Assembly (NCBI GenBank): GCA_020634615.1
Contig: JACKBI010000008.1
Location: 221,112-285,111, forward strand
Length of the DNA stretch: 64,000 bases
DNA from: Anaerolineales bacterium
GTDB lineage: Bacteria; Chloroflexota; Anaerolineae; JAAEKA01
Direction: 5' to 3'
In this document: one piece after another, positions 43,427 to 52,410 of the stretch
How positions within the stretch are numbered: position 1 is the first letter of the stretch
Layout of the letters: the number at the start of each line of letters is the position of its first letter
The notes under the pieces: generated by a model
What the model was told of the DNA's origin: nothing
What the model saw: the letters and a program-made list of their open reading frames with translations, nothing else
Databases searched by the model: none
Translations under genes and position numbers: made by a program

Positions 43427-44955
43427 ACTACAAACTAACTACTCTTTTCTTCGCTGAAGTTATCGCGTTAGCATTCGTGCTGCCGGTCGCGGCTTCGCCG
43501 CTGAGCGCGCCGTGCATAGCAGGCGCTACCTACAACTCCGAATGCGATGTTGACCACAACGGAGTCATCAACGTCCTCGATATCCAGCTTGCCGCCGGCC
43601 ACTGGAACCAGAGCGGTTCGTATCCCGTGGATGCTTACTGGACCCTGATCGGTAACGCCGGCACTGCACCCGCAACCAGCTACATAGGTACCGTCGACAA
43701 CCAGCCACTGCAACTGCGCGTCAACAACAGCCGCGCACTACTTATCCAGCCTAGCAGCAACGGTAGCCACAACCTGATCGGCGGCTACAGCGGCAACGCC
43801 ATGACAACCGGCGTCTACGGCGGCACGATCGGCGGCGGCGGCGGCCCGTCCGGCACAGCCAACCAGGTAACCGACAACTTCGGCACCGTGAGCGGGGGCC
43901 GCCAGAACGTCGCCGGCAACAACGATGCAAACGTCGAGAATCAGGACTTCGCTACGGTGAGCGGCGGCAGCGGAAATACGGCATCGATGTCAGGCGCCAC
44001 CGTTGGCGGTGGCGTCATCAACAACGCCACCGGCGGCGACGCAACCGTGGCTGGCGGCTTCAACAACACGGCTTCCGGGGTAGAGGCCATGGTCGGAGGT
44101 GGGAGCGACAATACTGCGGCTGGCGCGACCAGTTTCGCAGCGGGCCATCGCGCCAAGGCGCTCAACAACGGCACGTTCGTCTGGGCCGATTCCCAGGAGG
44201 ACGATTTCTCATCGACAACATATGATACGTTCAACGTGCGCGCCCGCAACGGCACGCTGCTCCTTGGCAACAACGCCAACTTCGGCGCCGTGATAAAGAA
44301 CGAAGGTATCGGCGACGGATTGCGAGCGATTACGTACTCTTCCCAGGGTACCTCCTGGGCAGCCGTGTATGCCGCCGGGCTCGGCACCAGCCCAGGCCTG
44401 TATGCCAGTAGCTTCGGAACCTATTCCGCCTACTTCGCCAGCCGCATCTCGGTGGTCGGCGGCTGCACCGGCTGTACGCTAATGTATATTGCCGTCAACA
44501 CGGGCGACAAGGCGTTGCAACCGGGTGAGCTGGTTGCGGCCAACGGCGTGGGCGAGACGCTTGCGGGATCGACCGATCCCGTGCTGCGCGTCAGCCAATC
44601 GGGCGCAGACGCAACGGGCGTTGTGGGCGTTGTCTATAGCCGGGTAAATGTCACGTCGAGCGAACGCGACGGCGAGGTCCTGGCAGACGTTCAGAAAGCC
44701 GATGGCGCGGTCCAACCCGGTGAGTATCTGTTGATCGTCGTGCAGGGTCTGGCACAGGTCAGGCTGGCCGACAACGAATCGGTCGTACCTGGCCAACGAC
44801 TGAAGGCCAGCGACATCGCCGGCCAGGCGCGCGCGCTGCGCACAGTCGAAGTCAACGGCGTGACGCTGGACGAGGGGGGCGCGGTGGTCGGCACGCTGCT
44901 GGATGCGCCCGACACCGCAACCGGTCTCGCGCCGGTGATGGTGACATTGCGCTAA
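43423..44955 (+). CDS. Secreted dockerin-module protein with glycine-rich beta-repeat stalk
   Basis: 510 residues from TTG 43423 (aaggag site at 7-base spacing). A signal peptide is followed by PC-x-AGATYNSEC and one EF-hand of dockerin type (DVDHNGVINVLDIQLAAGHW, ligands D-D-N-D). About 95-300 are short Gly/Ser/Asn repeats (FATVSGGSGNTASM, ATVGGGVINNATGG, ATVAGGFNNTASGVEAM) like the beta-roll heads of trimeric adhesins. They end in a SFAAGHRAKALNNGTFVWAD cap. The C-terminal domain (about 340-510) has LQPGELVAANG and VQPGEYLLIVVQGLAQVR. The overall plan is shared with the genes at 45398 and 52411. Probably a surface fibre; function unknown. Confidence 0.85.
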   Translation: MNYKLTTLFFAEVIALAFVLPVAASPLSAPCIAGATYNSECDVDHNGVINVLDIQLAAGHWNQSGSYPVDAYWTLIGNAGTAPATSYIGTVDNQPLQLRVNNSRALLIQPSSNGSHNLIGGYSGNAMTTGVYGGTIGGGGGPSGTANQVTDNFGTVSGGRQNVAGNNDANVENQDFATVSGGSGNTASMSGATVGGGVINNATGGDATVAGGFNNTASGVEAMVGGGSDNTAAGATSFAAGHRAKALNNGTFVWADSQEDDFSSTTYDTFNVRARNGTLLLGNNANFGAVIKNEGIGDGLRAITYSSQGTSWAAVYAAGLGTSPGLYASSFGTYSAYFASRISVVGGCTGCTLMYIAVNTGDKALQPGELVAANGVGETLAGSTDPVLRVSQSGADATGVVGVVYSRVNVTSSERDGEVLADVQKADGAVQPGEYLLIVVQGLAQVRLADNESVVPGQRLKASDIAGQARALRTVEVNGVTLDEGGAVVGTLLDAPDTATGLAPVMVTLR

Positions 44956-44962
44956 AGACCAG

Positions 44963-44998
44963 AGTTGTCATCTTTGCCGCAAAGATGACAACTTTTTT
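44963..44998 (+). terminator. Rho-independent terminator, variant of the locus hairpin
   Basis: 13-bp perfect stem (44963-44975 with 44981-44993), 5-base loop, then a run of six T. It starts 7 bases after the stop codon. The arm agttgtcatcttt is a variant of the repeat agttgccaacttt seen elsewhere in the locus. Confidence 0.85.
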
Positions 44999-45010
44999 GA
45001 ACACACTTCC

Positions 45011-45353
45011 AAGGAGACTTTTTTCCAACCACGAAGACCGTTGCAAGCCTTTGTTTGGCCATTCTGGTGGCATTCGCCGCCATCGTTCCTCTTTCCGTCT
45101 TTACCCAGACTGAAACGCCGGTCAGCGACAACGCGGTCGTGGCCCGCAACATCATCGGGCTGAAAGCCAGCGGTTCAGGCAAACTGGCCAACTGCTCCTA
45201 CGGCGTGACCATGCCCAACGCCAATGACTCGACCAGCGGCGGCAGCGGCTGGTCGCTGACCGGTACAGCATCACGATGGACGAAGGCGGCGCGGTGGTCG
45301 GTACGCTGCTGGATCGCGGCGCGTCTACGTCAAAATCTCGTTCAACCGAGTTA
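45011..45353 (+). pseudogene. Decayed paralogue: lost start codon and frameshifted fusion of two gene ends
   Basis: After an aaggag site (45011-45016) the sequence encodes a textbook signal peptide (TKTVASLCLAILVAF...), but the expected ATG at 45031 reads ACG. About 75 codons later the frame breaks. In another frame ITMDEGGAVVGTLLD appears (around 45270-45310), matching the C-terminal part VTLDEGGAVVGTLLD of the upstream intact gene. The body is missing, so this is a fused 5' and 3' remnant. Confidence 0.75.
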
Positions 45354-45397
45354 ACGGCAGTGGTTTTCTCTGTTCTTGCAAGCACTGGAGGATTCCG

Positions 45398-47173
45398 ATG
45401 AGACGAGAGCTGTTGATTTGCCTGATGGTGATAACTCTCGCCGGTCTGGCCATCGTGCCGGTCTCGGCGGCACCGAATGCTGCGCCCTGCACGCCAGGCG
45501 CGGCCTACAATCCGGCCTGTGATGTTGACCAAGATGGCGACGTGGACATTGTCGATGTGCAGCTCGCGGCCGGTCACTGGAACCAATCTGGCACGTTCAC
45601 CAGCGGCGGCTGGGACCTGACCGGCAACGCCGGCACAACACCCGGCACCAACTTCGTCGGCACGACCGACAACGTCGCGCTGGAGCTGCGCGCCAACGGC
45701 CAACGGGCGCTGCGCCTGGAGCCGGGGGCCGACCGGCCCAACATCCTCGCCGGCAGCTACGCCAACGCAGTCACGAACGGCGTCCGATCGGCCACCATCG
45801 CCGGCGGCGGCAGCAACACACTGCCCAACCTGGTGACCGACGAGTACGGCACGGTGAGCGGCGGCTATGGCAACAGGGCCGGGGATGGCGCGGGCACCGT
45901 CAGCGATCGCGCCTTTGCCACGGTGGGTGGCGGCGGCGGAAACGTTGCCAGCGGCTGGAAATCCACCATCGCCGGCGGTTGGTATAACATCGCCAGCGGC
46001 GAAGAATCCTTCGTCGGCGGCGGACAGGTCAATGAAGGCAGCGGGATTTATTCCACGGTTGCGGGCGGCTTTAGCAACCTCGCCAGCGGCAGCTATGCCA
46101 CGGTAGCGGGCGGCAACAACAACCGGGCAGCCGGCGCCGCGGCTTTCGTCGGCGGAGGCGAGGACAACTGGACTACCACCTACGGCGTTGTGTCCGGCGG
46201 TCAAAGCAATACAGCCAACGCCTATGGTGTCGTGCCCGGCGGAAGATCGAACTTCGCATCGGGCAATTTCAGCTTCGCAGCCGGCAGGCGCGCCAAAGCC
46301 TACTTCGACGGTAGCTTCGTCTGGGCAGACAGCACCGACGCCGACTTCGCTACAGCAGCGGCGAACCAGTTCATCGTACGCGCCAGCGGCGGTGTGGGAC
46401 TGGGAACCGGCAGCCCGGCCAACCAGTTGCACGTCGCCGAGAGCATCAACGCCGATGCGTCGCCCGGCAACCACGTGACGCAGATCCAGAACACCTCCAC
46501 CGGTAACAGCGGCGATGTGCTGGCGCTGAAGATCGGCTATACCGGCAACCCGCTGGACAGCAACAACTTCATCACATTCTTCAAAGGCAATGACCTCAGC
46601 GTCGGCTCGATCGAGGGCAACGGCAGCGGCGGCGTGGTGATGGCAGGCCCGGGCAACGAGATTGCGCTCTGGCTGCCGAAGCTCAACCCCGCCGAAACGA
46701 TGGCGCCCGGTGACATCGTTGGCATGGTCGATGGCAAGGTGACACTGGACACGACCGGCGTCTCGCAGGTTCTGGTCGTGGCGGCGAACGCGATGCTGGC
46801 GGGAAATGATCCGGGCCGGAACGAGCGGGACGGCTACGTCGCGGTAACGATACTTGGACTGGCGCAGGCACGGGTTACAGGACCAGTGCACGCCGGCGAC
46901 CTGATTCTGCCAGCAGGCCGGGCCGACGGCGCAGGCATTGCGGTCCCGCCTGATGTGCTCCAGTCGCAGCAGGCTGGGCTGATCGCCGGACAGGTCTGGT
47001 CCGCGGATAGCGTGGCGGGCGAGCGGCTGGTCACCGTCGCGGTCGGAATGGACGACGCTGGGCCGATTCTGCAGAGCCTGCTGGCCCAGTATAAGCAGCA
47101 GGAAACGCGCATCGCCGAGCTTGAGGCGCGTCTGGGAGCACTGGAACTGGCCGTCGGGACCACCGGCAACTAA
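45398..47173 (+). CDS. Secreted dockerin-module protein with beta-repeat stalk and C-terminal coiled coil
   Basis: 591 residues; ggagga site before ATG 45398. Signal peptide (to about 24), PCTPGAAYNPAC and the EF-hand DVDQDGDVDIVDVQLAAGHW. About 120-320 are roughly 15-residue beta-roll repeats (ATVGGGGGNVASGWKS, TIAGGWYNIASGEES, STVAGGFSNLASGSY, ATVAGGNNNRAAGAA), closed by the SFAAGRRAKAYFDGSFVWAD cap. A C-terminal domain (VLALKIGYTGNP...; MAPGDIVGMVDGKV) ends in a helix with heptads (LLAQYKQQETRIAELEARLGALE). The coiled coil suggests trimerisation. Likely an extracellular fibre. Confidence 0.87.
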   Translation: MRRELLICLMVITLAGLAIVPVSAAPNAAPCTPGAAYNPACDVDQDGDVDIVDVQLAAGHWNQSGTFTSGGWDLTGNAGTTPGTNFVGTTDNVALELRANGQRALRLEPGADRPNILAGSYANAVTNGVRSATIAGGGSNTLPNLVTDEYGTVSGGYGNRAGDGAGTVSDRAFATVGGGGGNVASGWKSTIAGGWYNIASGEESFVGGGQVNEGSGIYSTVAGGFSNLASGSYATVAGGNNNRAAGAAAFVGGGEDNWTTTYGVVSGGQSNTANAYGVVPGGRSNFASGNFSFAAGRRAKAYFDGSFVWADSTDADFATAAANQFIVRASGGVGLGTGSPANQLHVAESINADASPGNHVTQIQNTSTGNSGDVLALKIGYTGNPLDSNNFITFFKGNDLSVGSIEGNGSGGVVMAGPGNEIALWLPKLNPAETMAPGDIVGMVDGKVTLDTTGVSQVLVVAANAMLAGNDPGRNERDGYVAVTILGLAQARVTGPVHAGDLILPAGRADGAGIAVPPDVLQSQQAGLIAGQVWSADSVAGERLVTVAVGMDDAGPILQSLLAQYKQQETRIAELEARLGALELAVGTTGN

Positions 47174-47196
47174 CCCATAGAAACGAGCTACACTCA

Positions 47197-47883
47197 ATGA
47201 ATCGAAAGTCTGCACTTGTAGGTTGTTTGCTGGCGTGCGCATTTTTGCTGGCCGCGTGCGCCCCGGTCGTCACCAGCGGCCCGCCGCTGACAATCCAGTC
47301 TGACCAGCCTGTGGTGATGGCAGTGGGCGACAGCGTGCAGATCGACGGCGGCACGCTGACGTTCTCCTCGGTGCTCGAAGACTCGCGCTGTCCGAGCCAG
47401 GTAAGCTGCGCGTGGATCGGCCGGGCGGTGCTGCAGTTCTATCTCGACACTCCGGATGGCCAGCGGCACGGTTTCCAACTGAGCACGATCCACAGTCCGG
47501 CCAAGACGACGCAAGCTGTTCAGTCTGGCCACATGTTCGACCTGGACGACATTGAGCCGTATCCGGAAACACCCGATCGCAAGATACCGCAGCGCGATTA
47601 CCGCGCGACCGTGTCCGTCTCGCCGCTGGCGACAGCCGATTGCCCGCTGCGCGATAATGATCCAAACGGCTACCTGACGCTGATTTGCCGCCACGTGGTC
47701 GAAAGCGGCATCAACGTTGAGCCGGCCAACCCGACGGACTACACAATCAAGGACAGCCAGGAAAGCACGCAGAATGGTCGCCCCGTGGTGATGCTCTTTC
47801 TCAACTGCTGCGGCATGGGCGACAGGGCCGTGATCGATACCGAGACCGGCGAGGTGTTGTCGTTTGATGCAGGCGACTTCTGA
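47197..47883 (+). CDS. Lipoprotein, unknown function
   Basis: 228 residues. Signal peptide with lipobox FLLAAC (Cys near residue 21). The mature part has an Ig-like beta pattern early (VVMAVGDSVQIDGGTLTFSSVLEDSRCPSQVSCAWIGRAVLQFYL), a motif common in small secreted lipoproteins of these bacteria. Six more cysteines are spread along the chain (CPLRD, LICRH, LNCCGMGD). It lies within the dockerin-locus but has no dockerin module itself. Confidence 0.8.
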   Translation: MNRKSALVGCLLACAFLLAACAPVVTSGPPLTIQSDQPVVMAVGDSVQIDGGTLTFSSVLEDSRCPSQVSCAWIGRAVLQFYLDTPDGQRHGFQLSTIHSPAKTTQAVQSGHMFDLDDIEPYPETPDRKIPQRDYRATVSVSPLATADCPLRDNDPNGYLTLICRHVVESGINVEPANPTDYTIKDSQESTQNGRPVVMLFLNCCGMGDRAVIDTETGEVLSFDAGDF

Positions 47884-47988
47884 GGGGCCGCTTGAAGCGT
47901 CGCAGGAAGTATCGCAGGGCCTGGCTGAACGGCCGAACGAAGACGACTGTGGCATAATGCGGCATATCACTCTGTGAAGGAAAACCGT

Positions 47989-49428
47989 ATGTCGTCTTCA
48001 ATTGTCCTTGCCCTGTCCATCTTCCTCGCCGCCTTGTCCGGTATGCCGACGACGCCTGTTGCACAAGCGCCGGCAGCTCCAGCGACGACTTTCACCGTCA
48101 ACAGCACAGACGACGCCGACGATGGCGCGTGCAACGCGGCTCATTGCTCGCTGCGCGAAGCAATCAACGCTGCCAATGCGACCGCCGGTGCAGACAGCAT
48201 CGTTTTCAACATCCCCGGCAGCGGCGTGAGAAAGATTCTGCCAACCAGCCCGTTGCCGGCGCTCACTGGACAGATCAACCTGGATGGGCTGACGCAGCCC
48301 GGCGCGACTTGCGCGGCCTGGCCGCCTACGTTGTTGATCGAATTGCAGGGCATCAATGCAGGCGGCGTCTTCGATATTGGCCTGAACATGGCGACCCATG
48401 ACAGCACGGTGCGCGGGCTGGTGGTCAACGGCTGGACGGGCGGCGGCATCAGCCTGCTGGGCAGCGACAACACCATCGCATGCTCCTTCATAGGAACCGA
48501 CCACAGCGGAACATTCGATGTGCCTAATTTCATCGGCGTTTCCATCGTCCATGCCAACGGCAATCTTGTCGGCGGCGCAGCGGGCACGGGCAACCTGATC
48601 TCGGGCAACGCCTCGGATGGCGTACGGCTGATCGGTGTGGCAGCCAGCAACAACACCATCGCCGGCAATGTGATCGGTGCGTCCGCCAGCGGCGGGCCGT
48701 TGGGCAACGGCGGAAACGGCGTGCTGATCACGGAGGGCAGCGGCAATCAGATCGGCGGTGCGTCAGCGGGTGACGCCAACACGCTGGCCTACAACAACGG
48801 CGCCGGCGTCATGATCCTCTCCGGGACAGGCAATCGAATGCAGCGAAACTCGATTCACGACAACGGCGGGCTGGGTATCGATCTTGACGGCGATGGGGTG
48901 ACACCCAACGACCCGCAGGATCCCGACACAGGCGCGAACCTGTTGCAGAACTTCCCTGCCCTGACCGGCGCCACGGTGGCCGGCGGTGTCAGTGTGGCGG
49001 GCAGCATCAACAGCACCCCCAACACCGAGTTGATCATCGCCGTCTACGGCAACTCAACGTGCGACGCGTCGGGCTACGGCGAGGGAGCCAGCTACATCGG
49101 CGCGATCGACCTCACGACTGCGGCCAACGGCAACGCCACCTTTTCCACCACCTTCCCCGCGGCAGCAGACGGCTTCTGGCTGACCGCCAGCTCGACCGAC
49201 CCGGCCGGCAACACGTCGGAGTTCGGCCCCTGCCGCGCACTGAGTTGTTATCTTGACTTCAACGGCAACGGCCGGGTGGACACACAGGACATCATGCAAG
49301 TGGCCGCACGCTGGAACAACCCAGGCGCGTACAACGCGATCTACGACATCGCGCCCCCGTTTGGCAGCCCCATCGATACGCTGGACATCAACGCAGTCGC
49401 CCGTGAATGGGGAGCAATCTGTCCGTAA
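47989..49428 (+). CDS. CSLREA beta-helix protein with C-terminal dockerin-like module
   Basis: 479 residues; aagga site before ATG 47989. Signal peptide, then the CSLREA motif (FTVNSTDDADDGACNAAHCSLREAINAAN split across 35-65). A right-handed parallel beta-helix of NTI/GNxI repeats follows (LLGSDNTIACSFIG; NGNLVGGAAGTGNLISGNASDGVRL; SNNTIAGNVIG; GNRMQRNSIHDNGGLGIDLDGDG). The C-terminus holds two EF-hand-like loops: LDFNGNGRVDTQDIMQVAARW and IDTLDINAVAREW. Such proteins are surface adhesins or carbohydrate binders. The dockerin is C-terminal here, unlike in the stalk proteins. Confidence 0.9.
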   Translation: MSSSIVLALSIFLAALSGMPTTPVAQAPAAPATTFTVNSTDDADDGACNAAHCSLREAINAANATAGADSIVFNIPGSGVRKILPTSPLPALTGQINLDGLTQPGATCAAWPPTLLIELQGINAGGVFDIGLNMATHDSTVRGLVVNGWTGGGISLLGSDNTIACSFIGTDHSGTFDVPNFIGVSIVHANGNLVGGAAGTGNLISGNASDGVRLIGVAASNNTIAGNVIGASASGGPLGNGGNGVLITEGSGNQIGGASAGDANTLAYNNGAGVMILSGTGNRMQRNSIHDNGGLGIDLDGDGVTPNDPQDPDTGANLLQNFPALTGATVAGGVSVAGSINSTPNTELIIAVYGNSTCDASGYGEGASYIGAIDLTTAANGNATFSTTFPAAADGFWLTASSTDPAGNTSEFGPCRALSCYLDFNGNGRVDTQDIMQVAARWNNPGAYNAIYDIAPPFGSPIDTLDINAVAREWGAICP

Positions 49429-49461
49429 CGCGGTGGAGTTGCCGACTTTTCGCAGGGTTTC

Positions 49462-49517
49462 AGAGTTGCCAACTTTTCGGACTGGGAACCGCCCCGGAGG
49501 GGAAAGTTGGCAACTCT
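49462..49517. repeat. Locus hairpin repeat (best-preserved long form)
   Basis: Perfect 15-bp arms agagttgccaacttt (49462-49476) and aaagttggcaactct (49503-49517) with a 26-base loop containing cggactgggaaccg. An extra partial arm gagttgccgactttt lies at 49436-49450. It separates the CSLREA gene from the convergent sulfatase gene. Confidence 0.85.
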
Positions 49518-49523
49518 TTACAT

Positions 49524-51290
49524 TCACGGCTCAGGCAGGCAGATCTCTCCCCAGCGCGCGGCGATGATAACCACGTCTGACGTATCCAGCACGCTGTCGC
49601 CGTTGAGATCGAAGCGCGGATCCCAGCCGTGTGATGTTATCGTATCGCCCCAGTGTGGCAGCAGCAGGCCGATATCGGCGATGGTCACCTCTGCGCTGCC
49701 GTCAAAATCCAACTGCGCACAGGTCGGCTCGACCACGCCAATCGGCGGCGGCGGCGCCATCTCCATGGCGCGGCAGCCATCGGTGAAACATGCATGCATG
49801 TTGAACAGCCAGTACGACAGCAGCGCCAAATCGTTGGGCGGCGTGTTGTCAATCTGGTTCTCAAGTTCATACGGGTCGTTGACCAGGTCATACAGCTCGC
49901 GTTCGCCGGTGTCGTACTCGATATACTTCTGCGTCGCCGTCCGCAGCCCGGTGTAAAAGAGCGGGACACTCTCGAAGCGCGATTGATCGAACGGGTCGGG
50001 CGGCTCACCCAACGGATCACGCTGCAAGCGATGATCGCCAACGTACTGCTCAAACAGGAAGGCCTGCCGCCACTCTTCGGGCGCGGGCGGCGTGGCTCCC
50101 AACAGCGGCATGAGTGAGCGGCCGTCCATGTAGTCGGGTCTGGGGATGCCGGCGATCTCGGCAAACGTTGGTCCCAGGTCCACCAGCCCGGCAAGCTCCG
50201 TCCTCGTGACGCCGGCAGGCACCCCGGGACCGCGCACGAACATAGGCACACGTATGTCCTCTTCATAGCCCAGATACTTGCCCGGCAGCAGCCGGTGCTG
50301 GCCCATATGATAGCCGTTGTCGCTGGAGAAAATGATGTACGTGTTGTCAAGCTGGCCGACATCATCCAGGGTCTGCACGAGACTGGCGATGAACTCGTCC
50401 ACGGCCTGCATGGACTGCAACCACTTGCGATACGACTCGTCGATCAACTGGATATCATCGTCGTTTAACAACGGCAGGCTGGCGATGCCTTGCGGTTTGT
50501 CGCTGACGTCGGCCTCGTTGAAGGAAGGGGTACGCGGCGCGATGGTGTCGGTGAAGAGTGTGCTGTGGCGCGGCGCGGGTGTCGACGGCGCGTGCGGCGA
50601 AAACGTTGAGAAATAGACAAAAAAAGGCTGGCCGATGGCAACTGTGCGGGTGATGAAATTCTGCGCTTTGGCGCTCAGTACATCCTGCAGGTAGTCCTCG
50701 GGATCGCTGCCATAGGATACCAGGGTTCCGTTGTCGTTGAGTGTGTAGTTGAACTGATCGTAGCCTGGCCGCGTGGGAGCCGGCGCGACCCACTCGCTCC
50801 ATCCCGGCGGGATGTAGGTCAGCCCGCTGTCGGCGGGATAGCGGTTGAGGTACTTGCCAAAGAGTACGGTGCGGTAGCCGGCGCCTTGCAGCCGCGTCGC
50901 CATGGTGTCGTTTTCCAGACCCAGATCGCGGAAAGACTCGAAGCCGCCTTCGGGCGGTCCGTTGGTGAGAACGCCGGTATTGTGGACATATTGGCCGCGC
51001 AACATCGATGCACGCGATGGGCAGCAGATCGAGGCGTTGACGAAGAAGTTGGGCAGCGTGACGCCCTGGTCGGCCACCAGCGCCTGCAAGTTGGGCATGG
51101 TAGTGACGGTGCCCAGATCGAGATCCAGATCGTCGGCGAAGATCAGGACAATGTTTGGCGGCGCGGGCGACTCGGCGACCGGAGCGGCCGCGTTGTTTGC
51201 CAAGGGAAACACCGCAAGGGGCGACGCGAGCAGCATAGCCAGAATCCCGGCCAGCAGCGCTATTCTCTGTAACACAGTCAGATGTGCCAT
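49524..51290 (-). CDS. Secreted sulfatase with C-terminal dockerin-like module
   Basis: 588 residues; ggagg site before ATG 51290. Signal peptide (about 1-35). The sulfatase core starts PPNIVLIFADDLDLDLG (metal Asp pair) and has the formylglycine motif CCPSR (Cys 89), FGKYLNRYP, FSPHAP and FSSDNGYHMGQH. The C-terminal 65 residues hold two EF-hand loops, LDFDGSAEVTIADIGLLLPHW and FDLNGDSVLDTSDVVIIAARW. It would remove sulfate from extracellular glycans after conversion of Cys 89 to formylglycine by a separate enzyme. It is the one clear enzyme in the dockerin-locus. Confidence 0.93.
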   Translation of the reverse strand: MAHLTVLQRIALLAGILAMLLASPLAVFPLANNAAAPVAESPAPPNIVLIFADDLDLDLGTVTTMPNLQALVADQGVTLPNFFVNASICCPSRASMLRGQYVHNTGVLTNGPPEGGFESFRDLGLENDTMATRLQGAGYRTVLFGKYLNRYPADSGLTYIPPGWSEWVAPAPTRPGYDQFNYTLNDNGTLVSYGSDPEDYLQDVLSAKAQNFITRTVAIGQPFFVYFSTFSPHAPSTPAPRHSTLFTDTIAPRTPSFNEADVSDKPQGIASLPLLNDDDIQLIDESYRKWLQSMQAVDEFIASLVQTLDDVGQLDNTYIIFSSDNGYHMGQHRLLPGKYLGYEEDIRVPMFVRGPGVPAGVTRTELAGLVDLGPTFAEIAGIPRPDYMDGRSLMPLLGATPPAPEEWRQAFLFEQYVGDHRLQRDPLGEPPDPFDQSRFESVPLFYTGLRTATQKYIEYDTGERELYDLVNDPYELENQIDNTPPNDLALLSYWLFNMHACFTDGCRAMEMAPPPPIGVVEPTCAQLDFDGSAEVTIADIGLLLPHWGDTITSHGWDPRFDLNGDSVLDTSDVVIIAARWGEICLPEP

Positions 51291-51368
51291 CGATAATCCT
51301 CCACTATTCACACAGTAATTGCGCGTCGAAATGGGCTGGAAAGGAGGGGCTTGCGCACGGATGATGCC

Positions 51369-51397
51369 ATTATACCCACGAGTGTCTACCCGCACAA
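51369..51397 (-). promoter_or_regulatory. Sulfatase promoter
   Basis: TTGTGC (51397-51392), 17-base spacer, TATAAT (51374-51369), about 75 bases before the ATG at 51290. Confidence 0.6.
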
Positions 51398-51440
51398 TGC
51401 CGCATTGGCCCGCGCTGGCCGCTCCGAATGCGTCAACGGT

Positions 51441-51468
51441 TTGCCAATCCGCCAAATCGCGTTACAAT
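51441..51468 (+). promoter_or_regulatory. Promoter of the 51587 gene
   Basis: TTGCCA (51441-51446), 16-base spacer, TACAAT (51463-51468), divergent from the sulfatase promoter. Confidence 0.5.
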
Positions 51469-51586
51469 CGCGCGTGTTTTGTTGCCTGATTGCGAGTGAC
51501 TTACCCGCTGATATTTCTCTACCTGTCCAGATGTAAGCAACTCCGGCGCAGGCGCGACCCGTCACACCTTTCCCGAGGAGGAAACC

Positions 51587-52216
51587 ATGAACGATACGTC
51601 CCACACGCAGCGCAAGCGCAGCTTGCCAGCCGTTGCCTGGCTACTGATTGGCCTGCTGGCTGGCGCGCTGGCCATGACCGCCTGGCAGGCACGCGCGGCC
51701 GGCTCCGGCTACGACCCGCAGCTCGACGTCAACCATGACGGCGTGATCAACACGCTGGACATTCAGGAAACCGCAAGCGCCTGGGACACCAGCGGCGATC
51801 CGACGCTGGTCAACCTGGTGACGCGCGGCTACTACCAGACCAGCGCGACGGTTCCCGGAAACCAGGCATTGACTGCCTGCACGGCCGGCTACCACATGGC
51901 CAACATGGCTGAGATTCAGAACACCAGCGCGCTGCGTTACGCCAAGGAGGTGCCGGGCGCGGTCACGGCGCAGGACAGCGGCAATGGCCCACCCTTCTCC
52001 ATCACCGGCTGGATACGCACTGGCGTCTCGTCCAATACCAGCACGCAGGTAGGCGCGGGCAACTGCGCGCTGTGGACTTCCAACTCGGCTGCCAACAACG
52101 GCACAACGGTGGCGCTCAACCCCAACTGGCTCCTGGCCGGCAGCAACCTCAGCCCATGGGACGGGTTGACGGCAACGTGCAGCACGCCAAAGCGGGTCTG
52201 GTGCGTGCAGGATTGA
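51587..52216 (+). CDS. Secreted dockerin-module protein with lectin-like cysteine-rich domain
   Basis: 209 residues; gagga site before ATG 51587. A signal anchor (about 15-38) is followed by a dockerin-type EF-hand (LDVNHDGVINTLDIQETASAW). Residues 75-209 form a Cys/Trp-rich domain (TACTAGYHMANMAEI, GWIRTG, NCALWTSN, TATCSTPKRVWCVQD), resembling small C-type-lectin-like or collagen-head folds. That assignment is by general pattern only. Its stop is immediately followed by the C-terminal remnant of another family member. Confidence 0.75.
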   Translation: MNDTSHTQRKRSLPAVAWLLIGLLAGALAMTAWQARAAGSGYDPQLDVNHDGVINTLDIQETASAWDTSGDPTLVNLVTRGYYQTSATVPGNQALTACTAGYHMANMAEIQNTSALRYAKEVPGAVTAQDSGNGPPFSITGWIRTGVSSNTSTQVGAGNCALWTSNSAANNGTTVALNPNWLLAGSNLSPWDGLTATCSTPKRVWCVQD

Positions 52217-52292
52217 CGGGCAGCGGGTCGTGGGCGCAGCGCTGGAAGCGCCCAAGGATGGCATGGTCTGGGTGCTGGTGAACCCGCAGTAG
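52215..52292 (+). pseudogene. C-terminal remnant of a secreted repeat protein
   Basis: A 25-codon frame reads DGQRVVGAALEAPKDG then MVWVLVNPQ and stop. It has no start, and overlaps the preceding gene's stop by two bases in a different frame. The end resembles C-termini of repeat-stalk secreted proteins (compare GKALEPLASG...MLVMLR at 53760). It suggests deletion of the body of a gene. Confidence 0.6.
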
Positions 52293-52310
52293 CGCCTTCG
52301 ATCTGCAAAC

Positions 52311-52352
52311 AACGGAAGCCGGCGCGGGACCCAAACCGCGCCGGCTTCCGTT
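52311..52352. terminator. Strong hairpin terminator
   Basis: Perfect 17-bp stem (52311-52327 with 52336-52352) and an 8-base loop, lying before the next gene. The T-run is short. Confidence 0.7.
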
Positions 52353-52410
52353 TAACTATGAGATCGTTGCGTACGATCCCATGTCCAGTTTCGGTTTTCG
52401 GAGGGCATAA

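Noticed and set aside
43840..46300. Regularly spaced Gly-rich DNA repeats that could suggest a CRISPR or satellite array
   Set aside because: The repeats keep codon frame and differ in sequence, as expected for protein beta-roll repeats.
45152..47242. 696-codon minus-strand open frame opposite the 45398 gene
   Set aside because: The plus strand has a signal peptide, EF-hand, regular repeats and a ribosome site. The antisense frame has no domain and arises from Gly/Ala-rich codon bias.
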